A stretch of DNA of 64,000 bases from Nicotiana tabacum (GCF_000715075.1 NC_134097.1:69473190-69537189), one strand, 5' to 3'; shown: positions 46,557 through 57,897, counted from the stretch's first letter. The notes: generated by a model not told the origin, from the sequence alone. Made by a program: numbers and translations.

Positions 46557-48041
46557 TCGACTTTATTGTCCCCTACTCGGATCATCCTTATCTTCATGAC
46601 ATGGCTTAAGCATGCTGCCATGGAAGACAGGGAAGATCTTAAGATACGATGGCATGTCGAGCTTGTATGAGATCTTTCTTACCTTAGCGACGATCTTAAA
46701 TGGCCCCTCATACTTGCGAATCAGATTCTGATGCATGCCCCCAGGTGCCTTGAACTATCTTGGGTTAAACTTCACCATGACCATGTCCCCAACTCTATAG
46801 TCCGTGGGACGCCGCTTACGGTCCGCAAACTTCTTCATCTTCTTAGCTGCCTTATCCAAGTAAGACTTAGCAGTGTCAAACTACTCCTCCCATCATTTGG
46901 CCATATGATAAGCCCCCAAACTCTTTCCCTCGAACGCGGTTGGTAATGAATGTGGAGTTTGTGGTTGTTGTCCTGTGGCTAGCTCAAATGGTGTTCGCCC
47001 CATGGACTCACTCCGCTGCAAGTTGTAAGAGAATTGGGCAATGTCTAGGAGCCTTGCCCAATCTTTCTGATGCGCGCTTACATAATGCCTCAAGTAGCAT
47101 TCTAGTAAGGGGTTGATCCGTTCCGTTTGTCCATCCGTCTATGGGTGGAAACTAGTAGAAAAGTGCAGTTCCGTGCCAAGTATGTCGAACAACTTTCGCC
47201 AAAAGTTCCCAGTAAAGCGGGGTCTCGATCACTGATGATATGCCTTGGTAAGCCCCAATACTTTACCACGTTCTAAAGGAATAGCTTGGCGGCTTCCTTA
47301 GTTGTGCAACCCGGTGAGGCGGGTATGAAGGTGTCATATTTGGAAAATCTATCCACGACCACCATAATAGTATCATAACCGTCGGACTTCGGTAGGCAAG
47401 TAATAAAATCCATAGTCACGCTCTGCAACTGGTAGTGGCTCTAAAAGTCCTCCGGGTTGTTGTTGTTCAACCTTGTCCTGTTGACAGACAAGACAAGTCT
47501 GCACATAGCACTCTATGTCATCACGCATGCGTGGCCAATAGTAGACTGACTCAACCAGGGCCCTAGTGCGACGTTGACCTGGATGACCAGCCCATATTGT
47601 GTCATGACTCTCCCTTATGATCCGTCGTCTAATGTCTCCAAATTTAGGCACGTAGACCCGTCGGCCTGTTGTAAGTAGTAGGTCGTCTTCTATCCAAAAC
47701 CGTCTCGTCTTGACTTTGTTGGCTAACTCGATAAGTTGTTTGGCTGCTAGATCATGCTGCATGCCTTCTTTTATAGCCTCCCTAATGTCCCATCTCGCTG
47801 AAGTAACTACAGCAAGCTCGGCTTTTCGGCTCAAGGCATCGGCTACAAGATTACCTTTTCCCGGCTTATACTCCAGCGCATAATCAAACTCGGCCAAGAA
47901 ATCCTGCCATCTAGCCTGCTTTGGTGTGAGCTTCTTTTGTGTCCGAAAGTAGCTAGTAGCCACATTATCAGTCTTGAGCATGAACCTCAACCCGAGCAGA
48001 TAATGTCTCCATGTATGAAGGCAATGCACAATGGCAGTCAT
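46557..48041 (-). pseudogene. Integrase and end of RNase H, element F
   Basis: ORF 47373-48041 holds the end of RNase H (FLAEFDYALEYKPGKGNLVA, DALSRK) and the HHCC zinc-binding domain of integrase: H-DTIWAG-H then CLVC, with YYWPRMRDDIECYV between. The catalytic core follows in broken frames: 46893-47093 has YNLQRSESMGRTPFELATGQ. The minus strand between 46700 and 47370 keeps readable integrase sequence interrupted by stops. The break at 47372-47400 is a frameshift just after the zinc domain. Confidence 0.85.
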
Positions 48042-48520
48042 TTCCTTCTATTGCATCGTGTAATGCCGCTCCGTCTCATTTAACTTGCGATTCTTAAATG
48101 CTATGGGATGCTTATCCTGCATCAGGACACCCCCAATGGCGAAGTCTGACGCATCTGTGTGCACCTCAAATGTCTTGAAAAGTCAGGTAACACCAAGACT
48201 GGCTCCTCTGTTACAGCTGTCTTAAGGCATTCAAATACCTTTTGACAATGCTCCATCCAAACCCATGGCTTGTTCTTCTTTAGCAACTCAGTCAATGGTG
48301 CGGCCTTTGCTGAGTATCCACTGATGAACCGACGATAGTAGTTAACAAGGCCAAGGAAGGATCTCAACTCAGTTACCTTTATAGGTGCCTCCCACTCCTG
48401 GATAGCACGTACCTTAGCCTCGTCCATGCGTAGCTCTCCATTGCTAATGACATGTCCCAAGAAGTGCACCTTTGATTGTGCGAACTCACATTTTTCCCTC
48501 TTGATGTTTAGCTCATTCTC
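48042..48520 (-). pseudogene. RT connection and RNase H start, element F
   Basis: ORF 48122-48469 starts [20 protein letters not shown] and contains [15 protein letters not shown], the classical RT/RNase H connection block, then [11 protein letters not shown] at the start of RNase H. It ends in a frameshift near 48170 and is separated from RT by a stop at about 48521. Confidence 0.88.
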
Positions 48521-49732
48521 TCACAAGACTTGGAAAACCTTCCTTAAGTGCTCCATGTGCTCCTCCAAGGTGTTGCTGTAGATGACTATGTCATCTAGGT
48601 AGACTACCACGAACTGATCAAGGTAGGGATGGAAGATCTTGTTCATAAGGGTACAAAATGTGGCCGATGCATTGGTTAAGCTGAAAGGCATCACCAACCA
48701 CTCAAAGGCTCCATATCTCGTCACACATGTTGTCTTTGGCTCATCCCATTCAACAATGCGAACCTGGCAGTAGCCCTTTCGAAGATCCACCTTGGTAAAG
48801 TACTTGGCTTGCCCAAGTCTATCGAACAAATCAGCAATGAGCGGGATCGGGTACTTATTCTTCACTGTAACCTTATTAAGTGCTCGGTAGTCTATGCATA
48901 AGCGCAACAATCTATCCTTCTTCTTCTGGAACAATACTGGTGCGCTGAAAGGTGCTTTTGATGGGCGAATATGACCAGCATCTAACAACTCTTTCAATTG
49001 TTTCTTGAGCTCCTCCAGCTCGGGCGGTGCCATACAATATAGGGCAAATGCGGGTGGCTTAGCCCCTGGCTCCAACTCAATCTTGTGATCCACCTCTCGC
49101 CTAGGCGGCAAGTGCTTAGGCAACTTCTCGGGCATGACATCTTTGTTCTCCTCAAGCAACTTCTCTATGCAAGGCGGCACTGTCTCTTGAAAATTCTTGT
49201 CTTCCTCTAGACTTGCAATGGTTGCCACGAACGTCGGCTCCCCCTTCTTGATCCCCTTGACAACCTGCATAGCTGAGAGTTGTGCTTGGATCTGTTCGTG
49301 TGGCATAGTCACTATAGGTACCATGCAAGCTCCTTCTTGCTCCATAACCAAGAGACGTTGGAGGTAGGGGTCGATTAAAGTATGACAATGTCTAAAGAAC
49401 TCTTGCCCCAGTATGATGTCAAAGATATCCATAGTGGTTGCGGTAAAGTTTATCATACCTTTCCAAGTTCCTAATTTGACACCAACTCCATTAGCCACCC
49501 CATGAGCATTATGTATCTCGACATTCACTGTTTTGACGTGAGAGTTGGTTGGAGCAAGCTTCAATTCCAGTCTTTTTGCGTCAGCCTCAGTCATGAAATT
49601 ATGAGTTGCTCCAGTATCTACCATTGCACGAGCGGGCTTGTTGTTGATGGTGAGATCCACGTACTGATTGCCATTCTCGGTAGGTTGGATAGCTTGCTTC
49701 GTGATAGCACCACATAATTCGATCATACCCAA
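48521..49732 (-). pseudogene. Protease and reverse transcriptase, element F (403-codon ORF)
   Basis: The longest intact piece of this element. The protease active site is [16 protein letters not shown] (residues about 33-48), with [10 protein letters not shown] as the second protease block. RT follows with [50 protein letters not shown] and the catalytic YLDD in [18 protein letters not shown]. The order protease-RT in one frame is normal for Ty3/gypsy. The ORF ends just after the palm domain at a stop, beyond which RT continues at 48469. It looks recently degraded. Confidence 0.93.
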
Positions 49733-51076
49733 CTATGCGGTTCCCCGACTCTCTCCTTATGGTTGTTCCTTCCGCTCACGTACCATGGCACTGAGGATCT
49801 TGAGGTCAAGATAATTCCTGAAACCATGTGGCCCTCCGTATATATAGCATCCCTTCTTCTCGACCTGCGCCTTCTTCTCGGCGTAGCCCTGACGGCCACT
49901 CGACTTTTTGAAATCTTGAGTCTTGGAGTATTGTTGTTGCATCTCCTTGCCTTTGCCATGGTCTCCCCCACTTTTGACATTGTTAACCTTTGACTCCTTG
50001 CCATTGCCTTTGTCGTGCTTGGCATGCCTGAAATCCATCAATGATTCGGCCTCCACTATGGCTTGGTCTATATCAGTGACTTGTCAGCGTTGCAACTCCT
50101 GCTTAGCCCAATTTTGCAACCCGTCCATGAAGTGGAACAACAAGTCATCATTGGTCAGGTTGGGGATTTGAAGCATAAGGGTAGTGAACTCCTTGACATA
50201 GTTACGTATGCTCTATGTTTGCTTCAATTCCCTAAGCTTGCGCCTTGCCTCGTACAAGACATTGTTTGGAAAGAACTGTCGCTTGAACTCTGCTTTGAAC
50301 TGATCCCATGTGCTAATAGTACATAGACCTTTATCCACGTCGGCCATCTTCTTTCTCCACCATAGCATGCCAGTTTCTAAGAGGTACAATACCGCAGTGT
50401 TGATCTTGGCCTCGTCGTCCCTCACTTTGTCATGCCTGAAGTAGTTCTCCAAGTGCCAAATGAAGTTTTCCACTTCTTGTGCATCACGAACACCTTTGAA
50501 CACTGGGGGTTTGGGAGCCTCGATCTTGGGCTCCCTCATCACCACAACATTGCTGGCTACCTCGGTCACGCCAACATTGACATGCTCCTCGAGTGACTCT
50601 ATATTTGCCTTCATAGCATCGATAATACTCAAAGCCTCCATGAGTCTGCACTCTAAGGCAGTGATGGTTTGCCTTAGTTCCATCTCAATCTGTGTACATC
50701 CCTCCAAGTCATTTCAGATACTCTCAATCTCTTCAAGAGTGTGCCCCTCAAGAACGTTAAGGGTGTCTTCCACCTTCCCCAAGTGTTGTCCAAAGATCTC
50801 CACGACGTCCATCCCCGCGTTCATCTTCATCACCCACTCTTTACCAAGCGATACTTCATCCTCGCTCGCCTTAGTGGCAGATGGTTTTTTGGGATGTAAG
50901 CCCTTCATTTGACACAACCTCAGGTGGCACCTCCTGGCTCTTGTTGGTGGCATTCCTCTTTTTGCTACGACCGTTCTTGCTAGCAGCATCCTGGATGACA
51001 TTGGCTTATGTGTTGGCAGCGTTAATTTCTCCGTCATTCGCCATTCCCTTAGTTGAAACCTTCGCTCTAATACCAC
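49733..51076 (-). pseudogene. Gag of element F
   Basis: Three open pieces. 50714-51076 is the basic then acidic N-terminus. 50213-50707 is the capsid-like core (APKPPVFKGVRDAQEVENFI, WDQFKAEFKRQFFPNNVLYE). 49757-50056 is a lysine-rich tail with a zinc knuckle, GCYIYGGPHGFRNYLDL. In the knuckle the second and fourth ligands are Tyr where Cys is expected (C-x2-Y-x4-H-x4-Y), both explicable by single G-to-A changes. Stops also separate the pieces at 50712 and near 50213 and 50084. Confidence 0.85.
51064..51075 (-). other. Initiator-Met tRNA primer site of element F
   Basis: The minus strand reads TGGTATTAGAGC, one C-to-T change from the canonical TGGTATCAGAGC, three bases from the LTR at 51079. 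Confidence 0.88.
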
Positions 51077-51078
51077 GT

Positions 51079-51581
51079 TGTCACGTCCTTAGTTGTTAGC
51101 TATGTACACATGCGACACTTGACAACTCGCTCACGATCTTGCACAACTTGCTCACATTCTTGCTATGTCAAGTCAGCCTTATTACACTCAAGATCGCTAA
51201 GAGAATGGAAGAAAGAACACAAAAAAATTGTTAAAAGAAGCTTTGTATTAGAGAGAACTTGAATTGTTTGCTTGGTGAATTACAAATGAGAGGCCCCCTT
51301 TATATAGTAGTCTCCTAGGGGCTAGCGTGTAAATATTAATTATTATACAAGTCCTTGATATTTACAAGATAAGGGCTTTCTCTAGAATTCTCTACAAGCC
51401 TAGAAGATTCCAAGGACTTTTTTAGCAAATCCATAAGGATCTAGGTTCTTCTTAAGGAAATATCCATACCTCTCTAGAATGTTCTCACAAATGCTAGCCT
51501 TCTTCTTATGTAAGTTTCCACATGGCATTAATATATGCCAAATGGCGCCTATGTGGCATGATGACATGGCGGATCATCACA
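51079..51581 (-). repeat. 5' LTR of element F
   Basis: 503 bp, plus-strand TGTCACGTCC...GGATCATCACA. It contains CCCCCTTTATATAGTAGTC (plus strand, near 51300), a TATA-like stretch. It is followed by TTCA and the remainder of copia LTR G. Confidence 0.93.
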
Positions 51582-51967
51582 TTCAATTCTCATTTCATCA
51601 CACCAACAAAGAGTGAAAGATAGAGAGCAAGGTATTCTATAGACTATAAGAAAATAGTTTGTGAAGAAAAATAGAGTGTGAGAAATATTGTAGTGAGGTG
51701 GAAAAAGCAAAAGAGTATTTTTTTTCTTTTGAAGGTGTAGTGGTCTTAAGAGTATTTGTACTCGTTACTACACAGTGTAAAATTTCTTTCTATAGTGATA
51801 TCATTTGGTTTTCTTGGCCGTGACTTTTCCCTTATGCAGAAGGATTTTTACATAAAATCTTGGTGTCATTTTTGCTACATTTTATTCTTGCTGATTTAAT
51901 CATAACTTAGTAGTCCGCGTTTATCACTAATACCGTAAATATTATTTTACGGGGTTTATTCCCAACA
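51582..51967 (+). repeat. Copia element G, right part of 5' LTR
   Basis: Continues the LTR interrupted at 45816 and ends ...GGGTTTATTCCCAACA, two bases before the PBS. It contains the transcribed leader-like GAGTGAAAGATAGAGAGCAA and CATTTTATTCTTGCTG. Confidence 0.75.
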
Positions 51968-51969
51968 AG

Positions 51970-51981
51970 TGGTATCAGAGC
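51970..51981 (+). other. Initiator-Met tRNA primer site of copia element G
   Basis: TGGTATCAGAGC, a perfect copia-type primer site, two bases after the LTR end CAACA. Confidence 0.93.
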
Positions 51982-52090
51982 CAAGGTTCTGTCTGAGTAT
52001 GCTTTGTGGTTGCAGCACAATCTGAACTTCCACATCAGAAAAGAATTACTTTAGTCTCCTAATAAATAGTATTTGTATTTGTGATAAACG

Positions 52091-52985
52091 ATGGAAGCCA
52101 ACACTAGTAGAATTGTTACTTTGAATGGCACAAATTATGCCATTTGGAAGGGCAAAATGGAAGATTTGCTCTATATCAAGAATTTTCATCAACCTGTCTT
52201 CACCACTATAAAGCCTGATAATAAATCAGATGAAGAGTGGAATTTGTTACACAGGTAGGTTTGCGGCTTTATTAGACAGTGGGTTAACGATAATGTTTTG
52301 AACCATATTTCTGGGGAAACACATGCTCGGACCCTATGGGAGCACCTTGAAAGTTTGTATGCTCGGAAAAGTGGAAACAACAAGATGTTTTTGATAAAGC
52401 AGATGTTGGGTTTAAAATACCATGATGGTTCCACGATGACAGATCATCTGAATAATTTTCAGGGGATCATGAACCAGTTATCTACTATGGGCATTAAATT
52501 TGATAAATAAATTCAAGGCCTGTTTCTACTTGGTTCCCTACCAGATTCTTGGGAAGTTCTTAGAAATTCATTATCAAATTTTGCTCTGGATGGTGTGATC
52601 TCTATGGATCTTGCCAAGAGCAGTCTTATAAATGAAGAGATGAGAAGAAAATCTCAGGGTTCCTCCTCATCAGATGTCTTGGTGACTGACTCTAGGGGGA
52701 GAAGCAAGAATCGGAGTTCTCAAAATAGAGAACATAATAGAAGCAAATCCAGAAGCATACTTAAAGATATTGAGTGCTATCATTACGAGAAGAAAGGGCG
52801 CACAAAGAAGTTCTGCCGGATTTTGAAAAAGGATAATAGAGACAAGGAAGAACAGAACGAAGATGGCAATCGTGTGGCCGCCGTCACTACAGAAGATCTT
52901 GTTACTGTCCTTGATGCGGATCTGATAAATATTACTTGTGACGAGTCAAGCTGGGTTGTGGACAGTGGTGTCACTTAGGATGTTA
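52091..52985 (+). pseudogene. Ty1/copia gag with start of protease, element G, truncated
   Basis: One reading frame from ATG 52091: [20 protein letters not shown], then TLWEHLESLYARKSGNNKMF and LKYHDGSTMTDHLNNFQGIM, the standard copia gag (UBN2-type) order. Nonsense codons TAG 52256-52258 and TAA 52508-52510 interrupt it in frame. The zinc knuckle reads CYHYEKKGRTKKFC, where the second Cys and the His are lost. Next comes the protease site SWVVDSGVT (DSGAT in functional copies) and a TAG at 52976-52978. A few codons later the copia sequence stops and Helitron helicase sequence begins. Integrase, RT, RNase H and the 3' LTR of G are absent from the window. Confidence 0.9.
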
Positions 52986-53287
52986 CTAATGAATACTAGA
53001 GGACCAAAATCATATAGGGATTTACTAACTGTTAACGGAGAACGCTGCAGCAGCAGCTTTAGGGAATCTGCGGAAAAACGCGGATTGCTACAGAGTGATA
53101 ATAGCTTGACAGAATGCATGTCTGAAGTTGCAAGTTACCAAATGTCATACAGTTTGAGACGTTTATTTTCTATATTATTGATCTACTGCAATCCGACTAA
53201 CCCGAGACAACTTTGGGAGCAATTTGAAGAACACATGTCGGAGGATTACATCTTGTTACCTAATATTCACAAAAAGACATACGATAC
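52974..53287 (+). pseudogene. Helitron RepHel, segment before the helicase ORF
   Basis: Open from 52938 in a frame different from copia, but the Helitron part begins at about 52974: RMLLMNTRGPKSYRDLLTVN, then FRESAEKRGLLQSDNSLTEC and SYSLRRLFSILLIYCNPTNP. This is the region linking Rep and helicase in plant Helitrons. One base is missing in the A5 run 53271-53275; restoring the frame there would lead directly into the helicase ORF. The HUH replication-initiator domain expected further upstream is absent and is replaced by copia gag. Confidence 0.82.
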
Positions 53288-54871
53288 ATGGTTATAAACC
53301 ATATTAACGATATATTGCACTCTATGGGTGGCGACATAAATGAATATCATCTCATTCCAGAAGCAATAAGGTCTTCTATAATTGCAAAAGACGCAAAAGA
53401 GGTGTACTATGAAAGGATCATCATTGTAACTGAAGAGGATATACTACTACACAAAAAGTTGAATGAAGATCAACTCAAAGCGTACAATGTAATTACAGAT
53501 AGAATTTTTTCAAACAAAGTGGGAGCATTCTTTATTGATGGTCTGGGAGGAACTGGAAAAACCTTCTTGTACCGTACGTTGCTGGCAACTATACGATCTA
53601 AAAGATATATAGCATTGACAACTGCCACTTCCGGTGTAGCTGCTTCTATACTTTCCGGTGGACGAACTGCACATTCATGTTTTAAAATTCCCATAAATAT
53701 TGATAAGAATGTCACATGCAACATTAGCAAGCAAAGCTCACTAGCATGTTTGATTCAGGATGCAAAATTAATCATATGGGACGAAGTATCTATGGCGAAA
53801 AAAAGAATGATCGAACTGCTTGATTTACTTTTAAATGACTTAATGGATTCAACGATACTATTTGGTGGAAAGGTTGTAGCTTTTGGAGGTGACTTCAGAC
53901 AAACACTTTCAGTAGTTCGAAACAGGGAAAAAGAAGATTTCATTAATGAAAGTTTCCTATATTATCATATCTGGGAAGAACTTGAAAGGTTGCGGTTATT
54001 TGAAAATATGAGAGCAAAATATGATCCTTCATTTTGTAATTATTTGTTGAGAGTAGGAAATGGAAAAGAAAAAGTGACCTCAACAAATAAGATTGAAATT
54101 CCAGCATCCTTCATCGTTCCTTATACAACTGAAAAGGAATCTTTGGATAAACTATTCACGATAACTTATCCAGATTTGCATACATTTTTTTCTTCCTCGT
54201 CCTGCACAAGCTCTCATGTTATCCTAACAACTAAAAATGATTTCGTTGATGAGATTAACGACATGCTTGTTACTCGATTTCCAGAGGAAGCAAAAACTTT
54301 TGTTGGCATTGATGAAACCATTGAACCTACTAATCAATCACGGTATGAGGATTTGCTGCATAGTTTAAATCCACCTGGTTTGCCGCCATACAAATTAACA
54401 TTGAAAAAGAATTGTCCAATTATATTATTACGAGATTTAAATTCGTGTGAGGGTTTATGTAACAATACACGTTTGACTTGCTACGACTTTAAATCACATG
54501 TCATTGGCACCAATATTTCAGTGGGTGACTTGAAAATTACACATGTGTTTATCCCAAGAATATCCCCAAGAATATCCTTACTATCATCCCAAGACGAAAA
54601 AATGCATGTCCCATTTAAAAGGACACAATTTCCCGTAAGATTGTATTTCTCCATGACAATAAATAAAGCACAAGGTCAGACATTGGATTTTGTTGGAATT
54701 TATTTGCGAGAACCTATTTTTTTACACGGTCAACTTTATGTTGCTTTGTCTAGAGCAAAGAGTTTGAACTGTGTGAAAGTGCTAATTCGACCCACTATAC
54801 CAGGTAGCTATGATGATCGCTGCACAGAAAATATTGTGTACAATGAAATTATTGAAAAGGCTATTTTATGA
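53288..54871 (+). CDS. Helitron PIF1-like helicase domain (527-codon ORF)
   Basis: The helicase half of RepHel, the protein that drives rolling-circle Helitron transposition by unwinding DNA 5' to 3'. Motifs in order: Walker A GLGGTGKT (85-92), the ATATSGVAAS-like motif Ia (TTATSGVAAS, 111-120), Walker B IIWDE (162-166), motif III GGDFRQ (200-205), INKAQGQTLD (about 458-467) and YVALSR (484-489). These are the PIF1/RecD2 signature blocks in correct order, and the ORF is unbroken from Walker A to the C-terminus. The start ATG is internal to the original protein; the true N-terminus has been lost by the frameshift and the copia junction. It resembles PIF1 of host genes but has the Helitron linker upstream and an RPA-like gene downstream. 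Whether it is expressed is unknown. Confidence 0.93.
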   Translation: MVINHINDILHSMGGDINEYHLIPEAIRSSIIAKDAKEVYYERIIIVTEEDILLHKKLNEDQLKAYNVITDRIFSNKVGAFFIDGLGGTGKTFLYRTLLATIRSKRYIALTTATSGVAASILSGGRTAHSCFKIPINIDKNVTCNISKQSSLACLIQDAKLIIWDEVSMAKKRMIELLDLLLNDLMDSTILFGGKVVAFGGDFRQTLSVVRNREKEDFINESFLYYHIWEELERLRLFENMRAKYDPSFCNYLLRVGNGKEKVTSTNKIEIPASFIVPYTTEKESLDKLFTITYPDLHTFFSSSSCTSSHVILTTKNDFVDEINDMLVTRFPEEAKTFVGIDETIEPTNQSRYEDLLHSLNPPGLPPYKLTLKKNCPIILLRDLNSCEGLCNNTRLTCYDFKSHVIGTNISVGDLKITHVFIPRISPRISLLSSQDEKMHVPFKRTQFPVRLYFSMTINKAQGQTLDFVGIYLREPIFLHGQLYVALSRAKSLNCVKVLIRPTIPGSYDDRCTENIVYNEIIEKAIL

Positions 54872-55499
54872 GGATATTGCAACTAGAGCACATAGTATCT
54901 TAGCTAAAAAACTATGAAGAAGTCGATACAAGATACTGCTGGTATGCAATCTGGTTCGTAGCAATCAGAATGCATTCATTGAAGTGATGTAGACCAGAGA
55001 GGATATCTTCTTTGTACATGATTATTTTGACCCAAGACAAAACAACAATGAGCTGCAATATTGGCTAACATGGTCATATAGAGACACTTGGGTGCAGATC
55101 TGGTACATGTTGCTAATACTAATAAGTAATATCCGCAAAACTGACACTTCTCTGTAGGGGACAAGAGCTAAGAAACATACGCACACCTTGGTAGAAAATG
55201 ATTCCTATATATAATTTTAGTAGTCTAGGAAGATCCCAGAAATATTTTTAGACAAGCAATAATCTTATATTTTTTAAAAACATAAATGTTTACATGACGT
55301 GGGTGTTTGGTGCAGTAAGACTATACCATAGTGCCAGATTCGTGTGCTAATTGTAATGATGTGTAGTTTATAAACAAATAGCGTCCTAACAGTTCCTCTA
55401 TTTAATTATTCGTCGGTGTCTATAGTTTATCTTTCAGTAAATGATGATTTATTATTTTTGTTCTTCTTCTTCTTTTTCACTGCAGAGTGTACAGAACAT
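54872..55499 (+). other. Spacer between helicase and RPA-like gene
   Basis: 630 bp with no supported gene. It ends with a polypyrimidine tract and acceptor-like TTCTTTTTCACTGCAG (ending 55485), so the RPA-like gene may have an upstream non-coding exon here. Confidence 0.5.
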
Positions 55500-55643
55500 A
55501 TGGAATACAGACTAACCATTGACAAGATCACTCCACAAACAAAAGAGTGGATCTCAAAAGTACAATTGATTGAGAAACCTCGGCCAAGGAAAAGTAAAGA
55601 TGGAAAGACCTGATTCTAGATTACCGTTGTCCAAGGCGAAAAT
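55500..55643 (+). pseudogene. RPA-like exon 1
   Basis: ATG at 55500, reading MEYRLTIDKITPQTKEWISK, KVQLIEKPRPRKSKDGKT, then TGA and TAG where Arg and Gln are expected by family pattern. Donor AAT|GTAATT at 55644. 48 codons, ending in phase 0, which fits exon 2. Confidence 0.75.
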
Positions 55644-56452
55644 GTAATTTTCTCTCTACCATGCTATTTCTTGTTCTACTGTCTGAAATATAATTGCAAT
55701 CATCATTATTTTTTAATATAAACAAAATAAAGAAACTTATCAGCTTAAGTTATCATACAGCTAATTATTTCTCTTGGCAAACTATATTAAGAAGTAAATA
55801 TTAGAAAATCTCTCTGAAGCCAGATTTTACGCATCTACCATTCACTCCTGCTTGATATTTTCTTGCCCAGCCTCTTTGGATAAAAAAATTTGATACCACT
55901 TTTGGGATTCTATTTTGGTTTAATTACGTCCGCCCTTTTAACCCTTGGTTTGTCTAAAATGATATTTTCGCATTACTTTTTGCACTTGCCCTGGTCGAAA
56001 TTTTCTTTTATTTACATATAATTTCTTTTGCTACTAACCAGTTCTGCTAAATTCTATACATTTTGGGAGCTACCAGTTTGGATTTTAGGAAGCCTTTTTG
56101 AAGATAATTACTGCATATGTCATCATAACATTTGAATTTTACGCATGCTTAGCACTTTTACATGTGTGATTTTTTGCATCTCTCCGTATATTAGTATAAA
56201 CAATATAGTTAGGCACTTTGCACCAATTAATATATCGAGCGAAAATATATATCTAAGGAAATATCATTATAGTTGCTCCATGTCTGTATATCATTTGTTT
56301 GGCTGTGTTGTAGACACATAATATATTGAACAATAATTATCTCTTATGGGACTTATTTTGATGTGTAGTATCATTGTACAAATATTGGCTCGTTTTTGGA
56401 AACATACACTTTTTTGGTAAAGGAAATAGCAGTTGAGTATACTTGATTGGCG

Positions 56453-56512
<60 letters not shown>

Positions 56513-57897
56513 AAAAAATACTAATCAAACAAATAACTGGCTCATGATTCCCGATTGGGCCACAATCATTACTAATGTCATCAAGTATTCATGTTGTTGT
56601 AGCTATTTGGCATATACCATTATCTTTATACATTCTGGTTGAAAGGTTAGTTTTGCTGTTATTTTTCTTTTTCTTTAAGAGTGGCCATAGGGATTTCTTG
56701 TTTGTTGATTCGAGTTGTTCAGTTGGACGTTATTTGTGGGTTTTTTTCTCTTTCAAATTTATCCCTATTGATTTCTTTGTTGTAGGCATCATATTGTTAC
56801 TAGGTTGGCTGCATATGGTGTATGAGGGATTCAATTTCGGTTTCCCTTAATTTCTAGGTATTCCCTTGAGTTCACTCAAAAGGGGTCATGCTTTCATGTA
56901 AGAACAAATAGAACAAAAGAGGAGAAAAGTTATTTCAGAAGCTTCCCAGTGTAGTTGCAGGCTATCCATTGATTTTTCTAATGCTTCTTCATTTTGAATA
57001 ATAACCTGTTTAATGAAAGAAATCAACTAATTAGATACTATCATATTTCTAGATGATTATATGGTATGGTTTACTAGCAGTTCCAATACTAAGTATATAC
57101 TCCACCTGTCTATGCATTATTGTCTTTGCCTGTGCTAATTGTAGTGTTTCTCACTTACTGCGAATGTTGAAGATAGAAAGGGAAGATGTTCTCGCAACTT
57201 CCTGCAATGATTCTCAAGATGTTATAAGAATGACGAGAGATTGTGAAGTTTTTGTAGGTATACATGATAAATACATGAATATAAATATACTGACGCGTAA
57301 GATCTATTATTAACCAAAAAGTGGTCAAAAGCATCTCTCAATTACACATCTATAGTTAAGATGAGTCATCAGTGGAATTGGTTGCCTCCTCAAAGTTAGT
57401 TGAGGTTCTGAACAGTTTGTTCTTTATGTTATTTCATGGAAAGAAAATAAAAGAGAGGATCTGACAACTGATAAAAAATTTTAAGTTTAAATACTTCAGC
57501 GGCTTGTGCACGCTGATGTCCTTTTCTTCGTCTTTTTTGGGGGCTTTTTATGGATTTGCTTCAGATATTGCTTTTAGATACGTTATTTTATTTTCTATGA
57601 GTTTCAAGGAAGCACTCAATGTTAAACTGTCTAAATTCTGATATTTTTTGGTTGTTATTGTGTTTATCTACATTTCCATAATACATTTTATGGAAATGAA
57701 AAAGGAAAGGTGAAGAGAATTGTTCTTTCTTATATCCATATATTCCTGCTGTCATGAATCCTCATGCAAAGATTTATCCAGAAATGGATCAATTTTCTTG
57801 CCATCTCTTCAATACTCTATATTTGTATGTCCCTGTAAGTTTATATGCACACATTTTTGGAATCTGGTAACTAAATCATCATGATATCAAAATACAG
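55644..57897 (+). other. RPA-like intron 1
   Basis: 2254 bp between donor GTAATT and acceptor AAAATACAG. Apart from the microsatellite it is AT-rich with no supported gene; open frames at 56575-56850 and 57053-57313 are without domains. Confidence 0.65.
56451..56517. repeat. (CA)n(TA)n(CA)n microsatellite
   Basis: GCACACACACACACACACAC, then about 11 TA units, then CACACACACACACA and an A run. It lies in RPA-like intron 1. The TA core is self-complementary. Open frames reported across it are trivial repeats. Confidence 0.95.

Larger units (their letters stand above)
45817..51581 (-). mobile_element. Element F: complete Ty3/gypsy chromovirus
   Basis: 5765 bp with equal-length 503-bp LTRs (45817-46319 and 51079-51581), TGTCACG...CATCACA on the plus strand. 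Coding is on the minus strand in the order gag, protease, RT, RNase H, integrase, chromodomain. The initiator-Met PBS at 51064-51075 and the chromodomain identify a chromovirus. Flanks share TTCA (45813-45816 and 51582-51585); a fifth base differs, so the usual 5-bp duplication has either mutated or was 4 bp. Numerous stops and small frameshifts inactivate it. It lies within the LTR of copia element G, so it is younger than G. Confidence 0.93.

Noticed and set aside
50460..50912. 150-codon plus-strand ORF
   Set aside because: Antisense shadow of the gag of element F.
53288..54871. Helicase as a host PIF1 gene
   Set aside because: The upstream linker and the linked RPA-like gene match Helitron layout, and there is no intron-exon structure or N-terminus of a host PIF1.
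56291..56642. ORFs across the CA/TA repeat
   Set aside because: Low-complexity translations of a microsatellite.
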